Of a DNA stretch of 64,000 nt, positions 33,487-40,011 are shown piece by piece. This DNA is from Streptomyces sp. Ru62 (lineage in GTDB: Bacteria; Actinomycetota; Actinomycetes; Streptomycetales; Streptomycetaceae), in NCBI RefSeq assembly GCF_002920615.1, contig NZ_PQSU01000039.1, positions 1 to 64,000 on the forward strand, in the 5' to 3' direction. The notes beneath the pieces were generated by a model. The model did not search any database. It was given only the letters and a program-made list of their open reading frames with translations, and was not told the origin of the DNA. Numbering within the stretch: the stretch's first letter is position 1; every line of letters begins with the position of its first letter. A program made the position numbers and the translations under genes.

Positions 33487-33515
33487 ACGCTAGAAGCCCT
33501 GGCACCCGGTGTCAA
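33487..33515 (-). promoter_or_regulatory. Near-consensus vegetative promoter of the fabG operon
   Basis: On the minus strand TTGACA (33515-33510) and TAGCGT (33492-33487) are separated by 17 nt. This is the best sigma-HrdB match seen in the window, and it lies about 94 nt upstream of the fabG start. Confidence 0.75.
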
Positions 33516-33540
33516 CGGCACATCCGCCCGGTGTGATCCA

Positions 33541-33990
33541 TTACCTCACCAGGAGGTCCAGCAACCGCTCCGTCTCGGCGGCCGGGTCGGCCGTCAGGCC
33601 GGTGTGCACCGGGCCGGGCTGGACCACGGTGGAACGGGGAGCGATCACCCAGCGGTAGCGGCGCCCCGCGTCGTCGCCCGCCGCCTGTCCGGCCTGGTCG
33701 CCGCCCGCGCAGTGCCGCTCGATCGCACGGAGCGCGGCGCGCACCCCGGCGACATCGGCGGCCGGGTCCAGTGCGAGCAGCCGGGCCTCGTCGAGATCGG
33801 TACGGGCACCGACGTAGCCCCGGGCACGGCAGTAGACGACCACGCCCGCGTTGATGCACTCCCCGCGCTCCACCCGGGGCACGACTCGCAGCAGCGCGTA
33901 CTCGAACACGTCCCGGTCGCCGCCCTGGCCCGCCCGGGTGATGTGCCGCTCGGTCACATGGCCGGCCATGTGGATGTGGCGCTCGCTCAC
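33541..33990 (-). CDS. DUF3037 protein, partner of a HipA-like kinase
   Basis: A 149-aa DUF3037 protein: DVFEYALLRVVPRVERGECINAGVVVYC, ARGYVGARTDLDEARLLALDP, and YRWVIAPRSTVVQPGPVHTGLTADPAAETERLLDLLV, the typical three blocks. Its GTG start overlaps the upstream kinase stop (GTGA), with GAGGAGG within the end of that gene, so the two are translationally coupled. The family is widely found next to HipA-like kinases and has no proven activity. A role as regulator, antitoxin or substrate partner of the kinase is inferred only from that linkage. Confidence 0.82.
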   Translation of the reverse strand: MSERHIHMAGHVTERHITRAGQGGDRDVFEYALLRVVPRVERGECINAGVVVYCRARGYVGARTDLDEARLLALDPAADVAGVRAALRAIERHCAGGDQAGQAAGDDAGRRYRWVIAPRSTVVQPGPVHTGLTADPAAETERLLDLLVR

Positions 33991-34769
33991 TTGCCCTCCT
34001 CGGTTCCGGAGCCGCCACCGATGCCGGTGATCCGCTCGGCGATGACGGCCGCCCGCGCGAGCAGCGGCCGTGCGTAGGCCCGGCGCAGGTCGTCCGGGGT
34101 GTCGAAGCCGGGCTCGTCGGCGAGCCAGACGTCCGGGATCTCGGCGGTGACCTCGGCGAGCAGGTCCTCGGTGACCCGGGGGGCCAGCTCGGCCGCGGCG
34201 GCCGTGACGTCCGGGGCGAAACCGGCGAGGGCGTGGTCCGAGGCGTCGTAGGGACGGGCCGCCGATGCCTCGGCGCCGGGCCAGTTGTGGTGCCAGATCA
34301 TGGTGGCGCCGTGGTCGATGAGCCACAGCTCGCCCTGGTGCACGAGCAGGTTGGGGTTGCGCCAGGAGCGGTCGACGTTGTTGATCAGCGCGTCGAACCA
34401 GACGATCCGGCCGGCCTCCTCGGGGCTCACCGGGAAGGCGAGCGGGTCGTAGCCGAGGGCGCCGGACAGGAAGTCCATGCCGAGATTGGTGCCGCCGCTG
34501 CCCCGGAGCAGGTCCTGCACCTGCTGCTCGGGCTCGCCGAGCCCGAGGACGGGGTCCAGGTGGAGGGTGACCAGACGGGGCATGCGGAATCCGAGACGCC
34601 GGGCGAGTTCGCCGCACACCACCTCGGCGACCAGTGTCTTGCGGCCCTGTCCGGCACCGGTGAACTTCATGACGTACGTCCCGAAGTCGTCGGCCTCGAC
34701 GAGCCCCGGCAGCGAGCCCCCCTCACGCAGGGGCGTGATGTAGCGGGTCGCGGTGACCTCTTTCAGCAT
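33987..34769 (-). CDS. HipA-like kinase (HipA_2 type)
   Basis: A 260-aa protein resembling the kinase core of HipA. It has a beta-rich N-lobe (LPGLVEADDFGTYVMKFTG, with a candidate ATP-binding lysine), then QGRKTLVAEVVCGELARRLG, a catalytic loop DALINNVDRSWRNPNLL with the Asp and Asn of HipA (D-x4-N), and a metal-binding-type LIDHGATM. It lacks the HipA N-terminal half and HipB partner. The 4-bp overlap with the DUF3037 gene marks a two-gene operon. The ATG at 34769 is the first that fits; a longer frame upstream runs into the integrase remnant. Confidence 0.8.
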   Translation of the reverse strand: MLKEVTATRYITPLREGGSLPGLVEADDFGTYVMKFTGAGQGRKTLVAEVVCGELARRLGFRMPRLVTLHLDPVLGLGEPEQQVQDLLRGSGGTNLGMDFLSGALGYDPLAFPVSPEEAGRIVWFDALINNVDRSWRNPNLLVHQGELWLIDHGATMIWHHNWPGAEASAARPYDASDHALAGFAPDVTAAAAELAPRVTEDLLAEVTAEIPDVWLADEPGFDTPDDLRRAYARPLLARAAVIAERITGIGGGSGTEEGK

Positions 34770-35187
34770 GTTCCAGGCAGCCCGTCTCTTCAGCCTTGCG
34801 TCCACGATCAGCCGTGGAGGGTCCTGGAAGCAGGAACGACGCGTCGATGGCCCTGGGGAGACTCCGGGGAGTTCGACCGGCGTGCGGTTCTCGCCTCTCC
34901 CCGGCATCGCGTTCAAGGGCCGTTCGCCCCCCTGCTTCCAGCCTCCGGCACGAAGTGAGCATAGTAACCGAGGGTGATCGTCGGCGAGGACTGCCCCAGC
35001 CGTGGAAGGCGGGGCTTCGCGGCGCCTCCACAACCCAAGGGGCTGGACCACGGTCGCCGCCGGATGCGGCACTGCCCGAGGCGTCGGTCGGCTACCGGGC
35101 CTCGCTCCCTGAAGGGCTGACCCGGGGACTGCCCGCGGGGCCGTTGCAGATCATCACGATGCTCGACGAGCACTTCACCGAGTGGGT
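34770..35187. other. Scar region between the HipA-like and CorA genes
   Basis: About 418 bp without an intact gene. It contains the C-terminal remnant of a tyrosine integrase on the minus strand. On the plus strand, an unidentified fragment reads VGYRASLPEGLTRGLPAGPL then QIITMLDEHFTEWV and stops at 35191. It looks like debris of an old integrative element. No tRNA gene or repeated att core could be found. Confidence 0.5.
34851..34999 (-). pseudogene. C-terminal remnant of a tyrosine recombinase/integrase
   Basis: One frame reads LGQSSPTITLGYYAHFVPEA and GSRG, the final box of actinobacterial tyrosine integrases, including the catalytic-Tyr region; the usual LGH is LGQ here. At a run of six C on the plus strand (34927-34932) the frame shifts, and GRTALERDAGERREPHAG continues the family's C-terminus. 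Everything upstream (about 300 residues, including the catalytic Arg/His) is missing. It is a broken gene end, and the frameshift could alternatively be a sequencing error. Confidence 0.65.
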
Positions 35188-36141
35188 CTAGGCCTGGTCC
35201 CGCAGTCTCCGCCAGGCATGGGTGCGGTGCAATACGTATAGGGAGACGAGCAGGACGACAGCCTGAAGCCCTATGGCCAGCAGCCAGAAGACCACCCTGC
35301 TCTCCAACTCGTCCGTCATGAAGGCGAAGTTCATACCGAAGAAGCCCGTCAGGAACGACAACGGCAGGAAGATCACCGACACGATGGCCAACCGGTTGAT
35401 GACACCGTTCTGCTCGCCCGCGACCAGGGACCCGTAACTGGCGAAGGCCCGGCGCGTGGCCTCCTGGAGGGACTCGATGTCGGCGAGGACCAGTCGGGCC
35501 GCGCGCTGGAACTCATGGGCGAGCCGCTGCCGCTCCACCGGGAAGTCGGGGTTCATCATCCTGCGGGTGATCATCTCCTCGACCACCTGCAGGTACGGCC
35601 GCAGCGAGTGGTGCAGGAGGGCGGCTCGGCGGCGCAGGTGGGACAGACGGTAGATCTGCTCCGGGCGCCGCTGCGCGAACATGTCGTCCTCCAACCCCTC
35701 CACCTGGAGCAGGGCGCCCACCGCGGCGCGGCGAAACGTCGCCAGCGCCTCCTGGAGCACCAGGAACAGCGTGGCCACGGCATCGTGCGGCTTCTCCCGC
35801 CGCAGGTACGTGGTCAACTCCGCCGCCGGCGCGGCCCGGCCCCGGTGGGAGACGACCAGGTGGCGTTCACCGGCCAGGACGTGGAGATGGGCGACCCGGC
35901 CGCCATGGACCACCGGGACGACGAAGGCGGCGACGTCACCCAGGAACTCGGCCCGCGCGGACTCTCCCTTCCTGCCGAACCAGGCCAGCTCCTCGGCATC
36001 CAGCCCGAGCCGGTGGGCCAGTGGCTCGTCCGCCTGGGTCTCCTCCACGGGCAGCTCCACATCGAGCAGCAGGAAGGGATCGACGGCGAGCCGCTGACGC
36101 GCCTCCGCCACGGAGAGGCGCGTGGTGGCCCCCTCAGGCAT
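35188..36141 (-). CDS. CorA-family divalent cation transporter
   Basis: A 317-aa CorA/ZntB-like protein. A soluble N-terminal alpha/beta domain (FLLLDVELPVEETQADE, ARAEFLGDVAAFVVPVVHGG) is followed by the long stalk helix and two C-terminal TM helices. The pore signature GMN is in LPLSFLTGFFGMNFAFM, followed by WLLAIGLQAVVLLVSLYVLH and a basic tail. It transports Mg2+ or another divalent ion. I chose the ATG at 36141 (MPEGATT) because AAGGATGG precedes it; the ATG at 36162 is possible. Confidence 0.88.
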   Translation of the reverse strand: MPEGATTRLSVAEARQRLAVDPFLLLDVELPVEETQADEPLAHRLGLDAEELAWFGRKGESARAEFLGDVAAFVVPVVHGGRVAHLHVLAGERHLVVSHRGRAAPAAELTTYLRREKPHDAVATLFLVLQEALATFRRAAVGALLQVEGLEDDMFAQRRPEQIYRLSHLRRRAALLHHSLRPYLQVVEEMITRRMMNPDFPVERQRLAHEFQRAARLVLADIESLQEATRRAFASYGSLVAGEQNGVINRLAIVSVIFLPLSFLTGFFGMNFAFMTDELESRVVFWLLAIGLQAVVLLVSLYVLHRTHAWRRLRDQA

Positions 36142-36205
36142 CGACACCATCCTTATGATCATCGCCCTCACCGCGGTCCTCGCCCACGCCCCGGCGGCGT
36201 GGCGC

Positions 36206-36631
36206 TCAGTCGAACACGCCGGAGGCGCCCTGCCGCCCTACGCACAGGGCCCAGATGACGAATCCGGAGAAGGCCATCAGAACGATCGACCAGACCGGGT
36301 AGTACGGCAGGGAGAGGAAGTTGGCGATGATGACCAGCGAGGCGATGGCCACTCCGCACACGCGCGCCCAGAACGCGCCCCCGAAGAGACCGAAGCCCAC
36401 CAGCAGCGCGACGGCGCCGAGGATCAGATGGATCCAGCCCCAGCCCGTGAGGTCGAACCGGAAGACATAGCTGCGTGTCGCGAGGAACACGTCGTCGTGC
36501 GCGATCGCCATGATGCCGCGGAAGATGTCCAGCATCCCGGAGAGGACGAGCATGACGGCGGCGAAGGCCGTGAGGCCGGTTGCCCATTGTTGTCTGGCGG
36601 TGTGTGTGGACGCGGGGTGTGCGGCGGGCAT
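36206..36631 (-). CDS. Four-helix integral membrane protein (DUF7144-like)
   Basis: A 141-aa protein with four TM helices: GLTAFAAVMLVLSGMLDIFRGIMAIAHDDVF, GWIHLILGAVALLVGFGLFGG, ARVCGVAIASLVIIANFLSLPYYPV and SIVLMAFSGFVIWALCVG, each read in parts. The layout matches small actinobacterial membrane proteins often found near stress genes; function is unknown. It lies 65 bp upstream of corA on the same strand and 33 bp downstream of the SHOCT protein gene, so the three may be cotranscribed. Confidence 0.75.
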   Translation of the reverse strand: MPAAHPASTHTARQQWATGLTAFAAVMLVLSGMLDIFRGIMAIAHDDVFLATRSYVFRFDLTGWGWIHLILGAVALLVGFGLFGGAFWARVCGVAIASLVIIANFLSLPYYPVWSIVLMAFSGFVIWALCVGRQGASGVFD

Positions 36632-36664
36632 CGTGCGACCTCGTTTCTGTGCTGTGCGGCGTGT

Positions 36665-37132
36665 TCAGCGCGCTGCGGCGGAGGGGGTCCCGTCCGAGCG
36701 TCCGGACGGCCCGCTGCCGGCGAGGACCAGTTCCTTGGCGCGCCGGAACTCGTCGTCGGTGATGTCTCCGTGCGTGTGCATCGCGGACAGTTTGGCGATT
36801 TCGTCGGCACTGCTCAGGGGGGCGTCCGCCCGGGCGGTGCGGCGGATGTAGTCGTCGACGGCCTGCTGCTGCGCACGGGCCTGCTGCACCTCCCGGCGGC
36901 CCATGTTCCTGCCGCGAGCGATCAGGTAGAGGAAGACGCCGAGGAAGGGCAGGACGACGACGAACACGAGCCAGCCTGCCTTGCCCCAGCCACCCAGGTC
37001 GTCGTCGCGGAAGATGTCGGCGACGACACGGAAGAGCATGATGAACCACGTGATCCACAGGAAGAACACCAGCATGGACCAGAAGACGCTCAGCGCGGGG
37101 TAGTCATAGGCAAGGCGGATCTGCGCGCTCAT
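36665..37132 (-). CDS. Membrane protein with PLDc_N and SHOCT domains
   Basis: A 155-aa protein with two N-terminal TM helices of the phospholipase-D-nuclease N-terminal type (SVFWSMLVFFLWITWFIMLF, AGWLVFVVVLPFLGVFLYLIARG), a Gln/Arg-rich coiled coil (REVQQARAQQQAVDDYIRR), and a C-terminal SHOCT motif (SSADEIAKLSAMHTHGDITDDEF, RRAKELVLAG). SHOCT units mediate oligomerisation. No enzymatic domain is present. The ATG at 37132 begins the conserved MSAQIRLAYDYP; the longer frame to 37159 is not needed. Confidence 0.82.
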   Translation of the reverse strand: MSAQIRLAYDYPALSVFWSMLVFFLWITWFIMLFRVVADIFRDDDLGGWGKAGWLVFVVVLPFLGVFLYLIARGRNMGRREVQQARAQQQAVDDYIRRTARADAPLSSADEIAKLSAMHTHGDITDDEFRRAKELVLAGSGPSGRSDGTPSAAAR

Positions 37133-37234
37133 GTCTCGCCCTCCGTTCCGGGTCCGCACCCGGTAGTCGTTCCGTACCCCCAGCGTGCGCGGAGCGGGGC
37201 CGCCGCCACCTCACCCGGTACGGGTGAACGTCCG

Positions 37235-38581
37235 TCACGGGACCGGCCGGTTCACTCGGTCCGGCACCGGTCCCGCCGCCGCGGACAGGACCGCCGTGAC
37301 GGCGAGCACGACCACCACCAGGAGCAGGACGAGCGCCACGGCGCCCACCGTGGGGTGGTTCCACAGCACGAGGGCCAGGGCACCGGCCCCGATGGTGACG
37401 CCGGTGGTCCAGGACCGGTGAACGGCCAGCCACTGTCCGAAGTGGCCGGTGCGCACCCCGGCGCCGCCCAGCTCCCGCCCCGCCGCCGTGGTGCCCTTCC
37501 GCACCACGGACCGCACGGCCCGGGCCGCGCGGCTGGGCCCGTACAGCCAGGCCGCCAACGCCGTGATCAAGGAGACGACGAGCAGCGTGCGGACACTGTC
37601 ACGCAGGAAACGGACGAAGGTGTCGAAGATCACCGCCGCCGCATCGGGGGGCAATGTGGTCGGTGGGACGGAGTCGAGATAGACACGCCGTACGACGACC
37701 AGGGCCACGAGCAGCACGACCATCATGGCGCCGACGCCGAGGGCGGTGACCATCAGCATCACCCGGTGTCCCGGAGCGGTCCACACGGTCGCGACGGCCG
37801 CGACGAGGGCCAGTACGGGAACCCAGACGCCGAGGATGTCGAGCAGCCGCATCGCGTTCTGGGCCTTGGGCAGTGCGTCGGTCCGGAACAGGGTGACCGA
37901 ACGGTCGATCCGCGGGATCGCGGAGGCGTGCTTGAATCCGGCGTCCACAAGGCGCTTCTGCACCTGGTCGATCACCACACCGATGTCGAGCTGGACGGTG
38001 TCGCCCTTCGCCTGGAGCGCCTTCTGCCCTTCTCCGGTGAGCATGCCCACCACCGAGGACTGCGCCCGGCGGTTGCCCGCCACCCATGCCTGCTCGAAGA
38101 CATCGCTGGTCACGACGCGGTGGACGATCCGGTGCACGACCGTCCGCAGGGCGGAGCGCAGCGGGCCGGTCAGCTCCCCGGCCGCGTCGACCACACGGGG
38201 CGGCGCGCCGTTGTCCGCCAGGACCTTGGTGAGCGACGACGTCACGGCCTGGACGTCGACCTGGCTCACCACCCGGTCGGTCAACCGGTTCACGAGGGCG
38301 TTCTGCACGGCCGGCTCCGAGGCGAGCGGCGCCACGGTCTGCACATACCGATCGGTGTCGGCGACCGTGGCGTGAACCCAGACGGCGACGACGGCCGGCG
38401 GGGCGAGCACGAGCGTCAGCACCAGAAGGACCGATGCGCCCAGGCGACGCAGGCGTCGGTGGCGCAGACGCGCGGCACGCCGGAGCCGCAGATACTCCGC
38501 GTGTTCGTCGGCGGTCAGGACATGACCGGCCGGTGCGGGCTCGTCCGGGCCGGCCGGTCCGGAGGCGGTGCCGGAATCCAT
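37235..38581 (-). CDS. Large integral membrane protein of unknown function
   Basis: A 448-aa protein. After a basic cytoplasmic N-terminus comes TM1 (ASVLLVLTLVLAPPAVVAVWV), then a long extracellular helical region of about 190 residues (DRYVQTVAPLASEPAVQNALV, VHRIVHRVVTSDVFEQAWV) that includes repeated V/D-rich helices. TM pairs follow (LGVWVPVLALVAAVATVW, VTALGVGAMMVVLLVALVVV), then two more near the C-terminus. No known domain is visible. GGAGG is well spaced before the ATG. It is common in Streptomyces beside small SHOCT-type genes. Confidence 0.72.
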   Translation of the reverse strand: MDSGTASGPAGPDEPAPAGHVLTADEHAEYLRLRRAARLRHRRLRRLGASVLLVLTLVLAPPAVVAVWVHATVADTDRYVQTVAPLASEPAVQNALVNRLTDRVVSQVDVQAVTSSLTKVLADNGAPPRVVDAAGELTGPLRSALRTVVHRIVHRVVTSDVFEQAWVAGNRRAQSSVVGMLTGEGQKALQAKGDTVQLDIGVVIDQVQKRLVDAGFKHASAIPRIDRSVTLFRTDALPKAQNAMRLLDILGVWVPVLALVAAVATVWTAPGHRVMLMVTALGVGAMMVVLLVALVVVRRVYLDSVPPTTLPPDAAAVIFDTFVRFLRDSVRTLLVVSLITALAAWLYGPSRAARAVRSVVRKGTTAAGRELGGAGVRTGHFGQWLAVHRSWTTGVTIGAGALALVLWNHPTVGAVALVLLLVVVVLAVTAVLSAAAGPVPDRVNRPVP

Positions 38582-39066
38582 GGTCCTCCTTCGGAGGGAG
38601 TGTCGGCGGTGTCAGGGACCCGGACCTTGGAAGGCTCCTCCTCGGGGAGATTCACGACCGTACGAGTGCGCGGCGCCCGTGCCGGTCGCGCCGGCCCGGG
38701 AGGCCCGGTGCACGCCGTGCGGCTCGCCGGGCGAAGGCGGGTCGCCTGCACGGGGCCGGCCATCCCGGTGAGCCGGGTCGGCGGCCCGAGGGAGGGGCCC
38801 GGCGGGGAGCCGCTGTCTTCCGGCGTACGGCTCGTGACCGCGGGAGTCGGTCCTGGCCCTTCCTCACCCGATCGGCGGGACTCTTCCGAGCGGACTTCTT
38901 CCGGAAGGACGACGCGGCCGTGCGGGCACCTCACCGGGCCAGAGTGCCGCCGACCGGTGGCCGTGGGGTCACCCACGGCGGGTGATCCGTGCGGTGGACC
39001 CGGACGATGAGGTGGGTGCGCAGGGCCGGCGGTCGGCCCGTGGCGGAGCGGACGAAGAGGCACCAG
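38582..39066. other. Intergenic region between divergent membrane-protein and K+ channel genes
   Basis: 485 bp. Reading frames here are long only because of GC content; none has a start with a ribosome-binding site. Several short GC-rich stems are present (for example CCTTCGGAGG near 38588). I see no promoter of confident quality. Confidence 0.4.
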
Positions 39067-39645
39067 ATGACGGATCCAGTGGCTCCCGGCGAGCAGCCGG
39101 ACCCGCCGGAGGGGACGGCGGGTTCCCGCCGGCCGGGCCCCTGGGCCACGGCCGCCTCGATCGCCCGCTCGGCCGGTGTCGCGGCCGGCCTCGTCACCGC
39201 GTACTACCTGTTGCCACTGGACTGGCACGGCGAGGACCTCACCGCACTGGCCCTCGTGGGTGGCCTGCTGGCGGCCGGCCTGTTCTTCGGCTGGGAGGTG
39301 TGGCTCATCAGGCGCTCACCCTCGCCGCGGCTGAAGGCCGTCGAGGCCGTGGCCGCCACCGTGGCGTTGTATCTGGTCCTCTTCGCGAGCGGCTACTACC
39401 TGCTCGAACGCGCCGCGCCCGGGTCCTTCAACGAGCACCTGACCAGAACCGACGCCTTGTACTTCACGCTCACCACGTTCACCACCGTCGGCTTCGGTGA
39501 CATCTTCGCGGTCTCCCGGACGGGAAGGGTGCTGGTGATGTGCCAGATGACATGCACTCTGCTCATCGTGGGTCTCGCGGTACGGGTGCTCGGGGCCGCC
39601 GTCCGCACCGGTCTTCGGCGCCAGGGGCGGGGCACACCGGAGTGA
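39067..39645 (+). CDS. Two-helix potassium channel protein
   Basis: A 192-aa ion-channel protein. Two N-terminal TM helices (AGVAAGLVTAYYLL, LALVGGLLAAGLFFGWEVWL) precede the pore module: TM (VEAVAATVALYLVLFASGYYLL), pore helix DALYFTLTTFTTVGFGDI with the K+ selectivity filter TVGFGD, and the inner helix VLVMCQMTCTLLIVGLAVRVL. No cytoplasmic RCK domain is fused. The ATG at 39067 follows GAAGAGG; longer frames upstream are discounted. It converges with a 65-aa gene, 14 bp away. Confidence 0.88.
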   Translation: MTDPVAPGEQPDPPEGTAGSRRPGPWATAASIARSAGVAAGLVTAYYLLPLDWHGEDLTALALVGGLLAAGLFFGWEVWLIRRSPSPRLKAVEAVAATVALYLVLFASGYYLLERAAPGSFNEHLTRTDALYFTLTTFTTVGFGDIFAVSRTGRVLVMCQMTCTLLIVGLAVRVLGAAVRTGLRRQGRGTPE

Positions 39646-39659
39646 GGTCGACGGCCGGA

Positions 39660-39857
39660 TCAGGACGGCATCTGGCGCATCTCCAGCACCCTGAGCCCCA
39701 GTGACTGGCAGCGGGCCAGCAGCCCGTACAGGTGGGCCTCGTCGACGACCGCTCCGAAAAGGACGGTCTGACCGGCCATCAGGACGTGGTCCAGCTCGGG
39801 GAACGCCTTGACCAGCGTCTCGGTCATCCGTCCGTCGACGCGAATCTCGTAGCGCAT
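39660..39857 (-). CDS. Small protein, 65 aa, beside a LuxR regulator
   Basis: A 65-aa protein starting MRYEIRVDGRMTETLVKAFP and ending LLARCQSLGLRVLEMRQMPS. The predicted fold is beta-alpha-beta-alpha-beta (strand IRVDGR, helix ETLVKAFPEL, strand QTVLFGAVVD, helix LYGLLARCQSL, strand LRVLEMRQ), like a small ferredoxin-like ligand-binding domain. GGGGAG lies 9 nt before the ATG. It is 154 bp downstream of the LuxR gene on the same strand. Function is unknown. Confidence 0.7.
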   Translation of the reverse strand: MRYEIRVDGRMTETLVKAFPELDHVLMAGQTVLFGAVVDEAHLYGLLARCQSLGLRVLEMRQMPS

Positions 39858-40011
39858 GAGCTGCTCTCCCCACGTCTCCCCGAGGGGGCCGCCGGTCCCT
39901 GTCCGTGCGATCCTCCGGCCCCGGTCCATGGAACCGCTTCGCCCGTGGGAGGTGATACCGCCTGCCGCCCGGCCGCCTGGGTCCGGCACGCCCGTTCGCG
40001 GGGGTGTGCCG

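Noticed and set aside
34850..34920. tRNA-like fragment (GGAGTTCGACC) near the integrase remnant
   Set aside because: No acceptor stem, anticodon loop or CCA-side pairing can be built around it.
36206..38581. Membrane protein cluster as a secretion or defence system
   Set aside because: The proteins lack ATPase, nuclease or effector motifs and look like common small actinobacterial membrane proteins.
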